Shown here: piece after piece, positions 63,781 through 64,000 of the stretch | Position numbering within the stretch: position 1 is the first letter of the stretch | Layout of the letters: each line of letters starts with the position of its first letter | DNA from: Vespa crabro | Lineage: Eukaryota; Arthropoda; Insecta; Hymenoptera; Vespidae | Assembly: GCF_910589235.1 (NCBI RefSeq) | Contig: NC_060970.1 | Span: forward strand, 4,724,487 to 4,788,486 | Length of the DNA stretch: 64,000 bases | Reading direction: 5' to 3' | Notes under the pieces: generated by a model | Told to the model about the DNA's origin: nothing | The model's input: the letters and a program-made list of their open reading frames with translations, nothing else | The model's database searches: none | Program-made: the position numbers and the translations under genes

Positions 63781-64000
63781 CCCAAAAAAAACCCGCGAAA
63801 TTTCTAATTTCGCGATTTATTATACGAAAAATCGAAACTTTAAAAATACAATATACGAACCTTAAAATTGTCAAAATATATAGTTTTTTATTTCAAACTA
63901 TGAAAATAGGTTTGTAAAATTTAGTATCTGTAGAAATAGAGCTCAAAGAAAGTAAAAGATTGTAGAGAAAATTATATGAAATTAAACATGATTATACACA

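Larger units (their letters stand above)
63167..63960. repeat. Imperfect tandem duplication, two units about 440-495 bp apart
   Basis: Unit 1 starts at about 63167 and unit 2 at about 63608. Matching anchors include ATTACCTGTAAATAACGAG with ATTACCTCTAATTAGCGGG, GTACCACAG with GTACCACAG, ATGGCGGA with ATGGCGGA, ATATACGAACTTAAAAATT with ATATACGAACCTTAAAATT, and CTATAGAAATAAAGCT with CTGTAGAAATAGAGCT. The offset grows from 441 to about 495 bp, showing indels. The copies are clearly diverged, so the duplication is not recent. Confidence 0.65.

Overview
The window looks like a nuclear, gene-poor stretch of an insect genome, most likely from an aculeate hymenopteran (wasp, ant or bee). The sequence is strongly AT-rich, CpG is not visibly depleted, and there are dozens of long (GA)n/(CT)n, (TA)n, (GAAA)n and trinucleotide microsatellites. 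The species call is inference. There are no operons, ribosome-binding sites, rRNA genes or CRISPR arrays, and I could not support a tRNA. Most longer open frames are what chance and purine/pyrimidine-rich repeats would give at this base composition.

Only one protein-coding gene is well supported: a two-exon, minus-strand linker-histone-like gene at 25262-26112. Its H15 winged-helix domain is interrupted in phase 0 by a 290-bp intron, and it carries an arginine-rich tail. Replication-dependent H1 genes are normally intronless and lysine-rich, so this is probably an orphon or germline/sperm-type H1 variant.

The rest of 1-56 kb is mostly intergenic or intronic DNA dominated by simple repeats. 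It holds a few candidate exons with good splice sites (27435-27668, a pair at 33955-34108/34265-34549, and a non-coding one at 52073-52230) and some unique GC-richer blocks that could be conserved regulatory DNA.

From about 56 kb to the right edge the texture changes. Long GA/CT microsatellites disappear and structured unique sequence takes over. Here I see two A-tailed insertion-like segments and a small direct duplication carrying antisense splice acceptors. I also see a series of four minus-strand exons (61038-62770) with textbook splice sites but no continuous reading frame, which looks like a spliced long non-coding RNA. Its first exons lie in two diverged tandem copies of a promoter-like block (about 63167-63470 and 63608-63960). 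Copy 1 keeps a perfect NRF1/Ewg palindrome and a YY1/Pho-type ATGGCGG. Copy 2 instead carries a short plus-strand first coding exon with a consensus donor, which suggests a gene running off the right edge from a bidirectional promoter. The first main intron of the minus-strand transcript contains a 19-bp minisatellite of about 17 copies, and the splice donor sits in a degenerate unit of that array.
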